Part shown: piece by piece, positions 59,904 through 64,000 of the stretch
How the letters are laid out: each line of letters opens with the position of its first letter
Numbering within the stretch: the stretch's first letter is position 1
Source of the DNA: Mansonella perstans
Lineage: Eukaryota > Nematoda > Chromadorea > Rhabditida > Onchocercidae
Direction: 5' to 3'
Assembly: GCA_037074765.1 (NCBI GenBank)
Contig: JBAMDO010000175.1
Coordinates: 55,040-119,039, forward strand
Length of the DNA stretch: 64,000 nt
Notes under the pieces: model-generated
Told to the model about the DNA's origin: nothing
Seen by the model: the letters and a program-made list of their open reading frames with translations, nothing else
Database searches by the model: none
Position numbers and translations under genes: made by a program

Positions 59904-60660
59904 AACAGAAGACATCAGAATGAAAAAACAGAAAAAAAAATTTCTAGACAATATAGAATTTGCAATCATACTTGGCAATCCATTGAAAAATAGGCCTCTC
60001 TTCCATTGCTCTGTATGCAATAAAGTAAAAGGCAATGCATTTCAAACTAAAATACGTTGCAATTTCTGGTATTGCTTATTTCTTATTTTAATATTAATCA
60101 AATTTTTATTTCATTATTCCTTGCTTTGTTTCGAAAATATAGTCCTGTTATTATTGTTTCAATTGCTTGCATGTTATGTTGTTCACTTCATTTTTTATGC
60201 ATTTGGCACCATTTTTCGTTTATTTAAATTTAAAACTCTTCACTCTTAATCAAAAGATTTATTCTTTAGATATTCTTTTTTTTTCGTGTTGCAGTATGAT
60301 TTTTATGTTGTTGATTATTGAATTTTTATTACTTTCTTTGCTGAAGAGAAGGATTCGTAGATTTCTTTATTGTTTCTCGTATTTTAGTCAATAAAAATTC
60401 TTTTCGCATTTTCATTTGCACATTTATTAGCGGTTTTGATTGTCGGGAAACTATAATCCATTGTATCGGTGATTCAGTTATTTGTACCCATAAAATACAA
60501 AAAAATTTGGAAGAAATACTGAAGTGAAGCCAAAGAAAAGCCAGAAGATAATTTATCTCTTGAACGGCGCAGTAGTAGATAGATGTACGTGAAGGATCGA
60601 AAGTCTGAGGCGTGTTTACTGATAAAAAAAATTGTATAGGATTTTTTCATATATTTATAT
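59904..60660. other. Downstream of the zinc-finger gene
   Basis: AT-rich sequence with hydrophobic-looking chance frames (59920-60249, 60167-60394) that lack conserved features. Candidate poly(A) signals at about 60018 and 60392 may belong to the zinc-finger gene. Nothing else is seen. Confidence 0.45.
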
Positions 60661-60669
60661 ATATATATA

Positions 60670-61015
60670 CATCCAGGTTACTGGAACAGCATTGGTCTCT
60701 CGCAACACCGTGGAGGTTAAGCTGGCCATTGGTATGGTGTTTGTGATTATCAAGCGTTTTTCTTATTTGTAGTCGTGCCGAGTACCGAAATCTCTTTTGT
60801 TTCTCACTTCCAATCGCAACGCACCGGCAGGCCGACGCTTCATCACTCCCTATACAGTTACCCTTCTACACATTCAGTCCGATCTCGACCATCGTGAAGT
60901 TTCGCTATCTCTCCCAGTGCTTCATTACCTCTCACAGGCCCAAGAATAACACGGCCATCGGAGTGGACTTCATCTCAACCAGTTACCTGTTATAAAACTT
61001 CTAATTCAATAAAGG
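60670..61015. other. GC-richer island of unknown nature
   Basis: About 350 bp with far more G and C than the neighbouring DNA, bounded on the left by an (AT)n tract (60650-60669). It includes CGCAACACCGTGGAGGTTAA and GCACCGGCAGGCCGACGC and ends with a TATA-like GTTATAAAAC and AATAAAGG. No long open frame, tRNA or rRNA signature was recognised. It might be a retroelement LTR, a foreign insert or a structured RNA. Confidence 0.35.
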
Positions 61016-61178
61016 TAACATTTTTTAATTTTTCGTCAATGTTATTTCCACAATATCATTAACTCATGAGAGATAATGAAAAAGAATTATTTCTACAAAG
61101 CTCTCTTAACTATTTCATGATTTATGCCTGAACGATTCTATGTGAGGAATTTACCGCAAAAATGTTAATGTTTATCAC

Positions 61179-63466
61179 TTAATGTTCCTTCTTATTTTCC
61201 TTCGTTGTATCAGTACGATCAGTCCATATATCGGCAAATGTTACTGTACCAATAAACACCATCGCTGCACCAAGCCAATGTGCTAATGTGAATGGATTTC
61301 GAAACCAAAGAATAGAAATGAGCAAAGAGAGGAACTTCCGTATGGTAACAACCATTGTTACCGTTAAGGATTCAAAAGTGGCGTTTAACCGATATACAAA
61401 ACTGATGCACATCCATCTGAAAATTAATTTGAGCAAATCATTTAATAACAGTATGGTGGATTTTATTGGGAATAACAAAAATATTCACCCAAAACTATCT
61501 GACTGAAACAGCCTTCTACAAGTTGAAGAACTTTTTTACTCGAAAAAATTTCTACCATTACTTTAGATTTCTACCAGTTATTTTATATAAAACCAAATAA
61601 AATATAATTTTTTGAGAACTTACCATGAATATATACAAGTGTGGAATGAAGTTATTAAAAGAAGAAAATACATACTGTAAAAGGCATGTGGCAGCAAGAT
61701 AAGCCCACATGTGTGGGATACTAAAGCCCAATATTTCAATCGGATAACTATGCGAAAATGCGATAGCTGATTTATAAATATCTCCACCCATAAATGCAAA
61801 AAATGGTAATGAAGCACCATGCTATAATATCAAGCTTTGTAGATTAAACTCGACATTGTATTCAAGATATGCATCTTGGTATGATGGTTAGATACTTTGT
61901 TCATTACGAAAATCAAGGATGTGATTGAGCAAAAGTTGGAAAAAAAGCATTCTTGCTATGGTTCATACTAATTTCTTGTACCATAATATTAGGGATAACT
62001 TTTATTCCTACAAAAAGATATCAAGAAATTAATACACTCTTCCCTGAGTAGTAACCAAAATCCTAAATTTGCGTTTTAAAAATCAAATCCATAGTTCCAT
62101 CCCTTGCAAGTATCAACTTACAATTATAAACATAGCTTCCTGAGTATGTTTTCCATACGTATTGTACAATCTTTCTTGACAAACTCCCAAATATGCGGAT
62201 GCTTATAAAGCTATAGTAAGCATCGCTATACCTGAAATAATTTAATCGACTTTAGGATTCATAATTATATAGTAAATAACGTGTTACAAATGAAAATGTA
62301 CATAATAGTGTTTCAAATTTATTAACGAACTTACCAGTTAGCCATTCCCGATAGTGCTTTTCAACGTTACCCACCGTCTTTTGTGTATTCGTTTTCGGAA
62401 GATTTCTTATCAATTACGAAAATCCAATGAATAATCGACGCATGAATGGTTCACTGACGGCTATTTCGTATTAAATTCACAATGTCAAGAATACTTTGTT
62501 AAGTCCTCGACCCACTGATTTTCCATTCTTGTTTCCCTCATTTCATTTCTACTAAATACAGCACAGACTCTGAAGAACACTGCGAATTCAGACGCATAAA
62601 AAAGGAAAGAAATTCTTGATCAAAGCTAAAAGTAAATTCTGTCGGATTTTCTAGTAAAACAAATTTTCGTAGATTTCATTACTCTATAAATGTTTACATG
62701 ACAAATGCAAATGAAATCATTTTGATAATTTCTCATATTTATGTTTCTAACAATACGGAATTTATAAAATTACTAATAAGAACTTGAAATCCAAAAATTT
62801 TTTTCTTCAAGTATCCAAATAATAACCTCTAAATGAGCAGTAGCCATAGTGCATATGATTATACCGACCGTGATCATTAAAACTGATAAATATTTTCGCA
62901 TTGAGTATTGTTTTCCTCGTAAAATCTTCGTGAGGATTAAAGTAGCTAATAATGAACCCTGGAAGATAATTAAGCTGATATTAAATGATACCAATAAAAA
63001 AACAATGATCTCCATATCATTTATAGATAAGCATCTTCATATCATAATCACAACAGTTACCGACCAATTTGCCCTCACCTAAATTATTAAATGCTGCACT
63101 TATTTCTCAAAACATATCTTTTAAGCCTCAAGATAACTGATTCTGTTATGAATATTTTCGATCATATTATGAAAAGGATAACTTACTGATCGAAAAATGA
63201 TATGTAACGGGACGGGAACATGAAAATTCAGAGCTTGATTATTGATAACATTTACAGAAAAGAATGTTATTACTGCTGGCAGATAACCCCTGAAAATGAT
63301 GAAAGAAGTTGCAATTTGGGTGATTAATAAATGATAACTGCTAAGCTTTGAAGTCAAAAAGCCCAAAATTTATGATTCCACAGTTTCATTGAAAACAATA
63401 ACTTCTTCGCCTGACCACTTACTTTAACTAATTTTTTTGCGCAATTTTCGATGAGTAGCATAAACC
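61179..63466 (-). pseudogene. SLC35B4: SLC35B4-type nucleotide-sugar transporter, disrupted
   Basis: SLC35B4 proteins carry UDP-xylose or UDP-GlcNAc across Golgi/ER membranes. Minus-strand exons: about 63466-63423, 63289-63187, 62958-62827, 62405-62335, 62231-62122, 61821-61676, 61416-61179. Family blocks include TFFSVNVINNQALNFHVPVP, LHIIFRS|GSLLATLIL, LSVLMITVGIIICTMATA, REWLTG|IAMLTIAL, YNTYGKHTQEAMF, PFFAFMGGDIY, FESLTVTMVVTIRKFLSLL and RNPFTLAHWLG. The C-terminus KKEH is a KKxx ER-retrieval signal. Breaks: TAG at 63430-63428, TAA at 62205-62203 where a Leu or Met is expected, and exon 62958-62827 ends in phase 0 while the next needs phase 2. Exons for the first transmembrane segments were not found and may lie beyond the window or be lost. 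Otherwise splice sites are good, so the decay looks recent, or there are sequence errors. Confidence 0.75.
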
Positions 63467-64000
63467 TTCAATAACAAATATTTAATTTATTTGTTATAAA
63501 CAGTTATCTCGAAGTTAATAACTGAAGTAAACAAAAATTCGAAAACATTATAGAACTTCGAAATCATATGTCGATTCAAAAGAAAATCGGGATTCTGTAA
63601 AAATTAATTGAAATTTCAGTATACCGTATGGAATTCTATTGGAAACGGCAAAAAATTTTGATGTGAAAATCAATCCCTCCAATGATATGAAGAGAAATGT
63701 CGAAAAAGTTATCAGATTCATCGAACTCGGTTGCTCCTTAAAAAGTAACTGAATTGTCGTTTTTAAAATTTCTGGAGTTCAATCAAAAATACTTTTAACA
63801 AAGACTGGCTTTGTTGAAGATATGCTTTTTAAAATCACTGAATTTCAGTGTTACATCAACTTCGTATGAATATGATTTTGTACTGCAGAAAAAGAACAAA
63901 TATATTTAGTCGAATGACTTGGCATACGTAATATAATTCATCATTGCGTGCGTGGAGAACTTTTGTTTTATGGATGAAAGCTCATATAAAGTATGAATCA
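63467..64000. other. Window end, upstream of the SLC35B4-like locus
   Basis: Expected N-terminal exons of the transporter are not recognisable here. Both strands are AT-rich with stops in every frame, and no other feature is supported. Confidence 0.4.

Overview
This is AT-rich nuclear DNA from a nematode, most likely a filarial or other spirurid worm. The protein-coding genes are typical animal housekeeping genes. They are cut by many introns of tens to about 1000 bp with GT donors and pyrimidine-rich TTTCAG acceptors, and the intergenic DNA is AT-rich with homopolymers and microsatellites. I cannot name the species. No gene is bacterial in structure, and I saw no rRNA, tRNA or CRISPR.

Layout. 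1-4760: gene-free, with degenerate tandem repeats. 4761-12277 (+): complete 24-exon spt-16 (FACT histone chaperone). 13693-22164 (-): three same-strand genes less than 1 kb apart, in transcription order prmt-1 (arginine methyltransferase), an MSP-domain membrane-anchored protein, and NAA30 (NatC catalytic subunit). 22165-30411: a repeat block with an unassigned open stretch, a fold-back (MITE-like) element of about 560 bp, a BEL/Pao LTR fragment, and a decayed minus-strand BEL/Pao retrotransposon with both LTRs and a 4-bp target duplication. 30412-43079: long gene-poor stretch with microsatellites, palindromes and an inverted copy of a NAA30 intron. 43080-44828 (+): rap-2 small GTPase. 47898-50783 (+): mrpl-1 (mitochondrial ribosomal protein uL1m). 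51834-55838 (-): eRF3 (translation termination GTPase), convergent with mrpl-1. 57069-58553: further BEL/Pao remnants. 59023-59903 (+): C2H2 zinc-finger gene with a frameshift in a poly-T run. 61179-63466 (-): SLC35B4-type nucleotide-sugar transporter with in-frame stops, apparently a pseudogene.

Functionally the intact genes serve chromatin transcription (SPT16), protein modification (PRMT1, NatC), signalling (Rap2) and translation (uL1m, eRF3). They form no single pathway. The three-gene minus-strand run has operon-like spacing, and the splice acceptor touching the prmt-1 ATG fits spliced-leader trans-splicing. The most unusual signals are: (i) a segment of about 520 bp, nearly identical in NAA30 intron 2 and, inverted, 22 kb away, whose edge is exactly the splice acceptor; (ii) a missing AG acceptor inside the eRF3 GTPase domain; (iii) the broken SLC35B4 copy; (iv) the fold-back element. 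I did not find a convincing wholly new multi-gene system.
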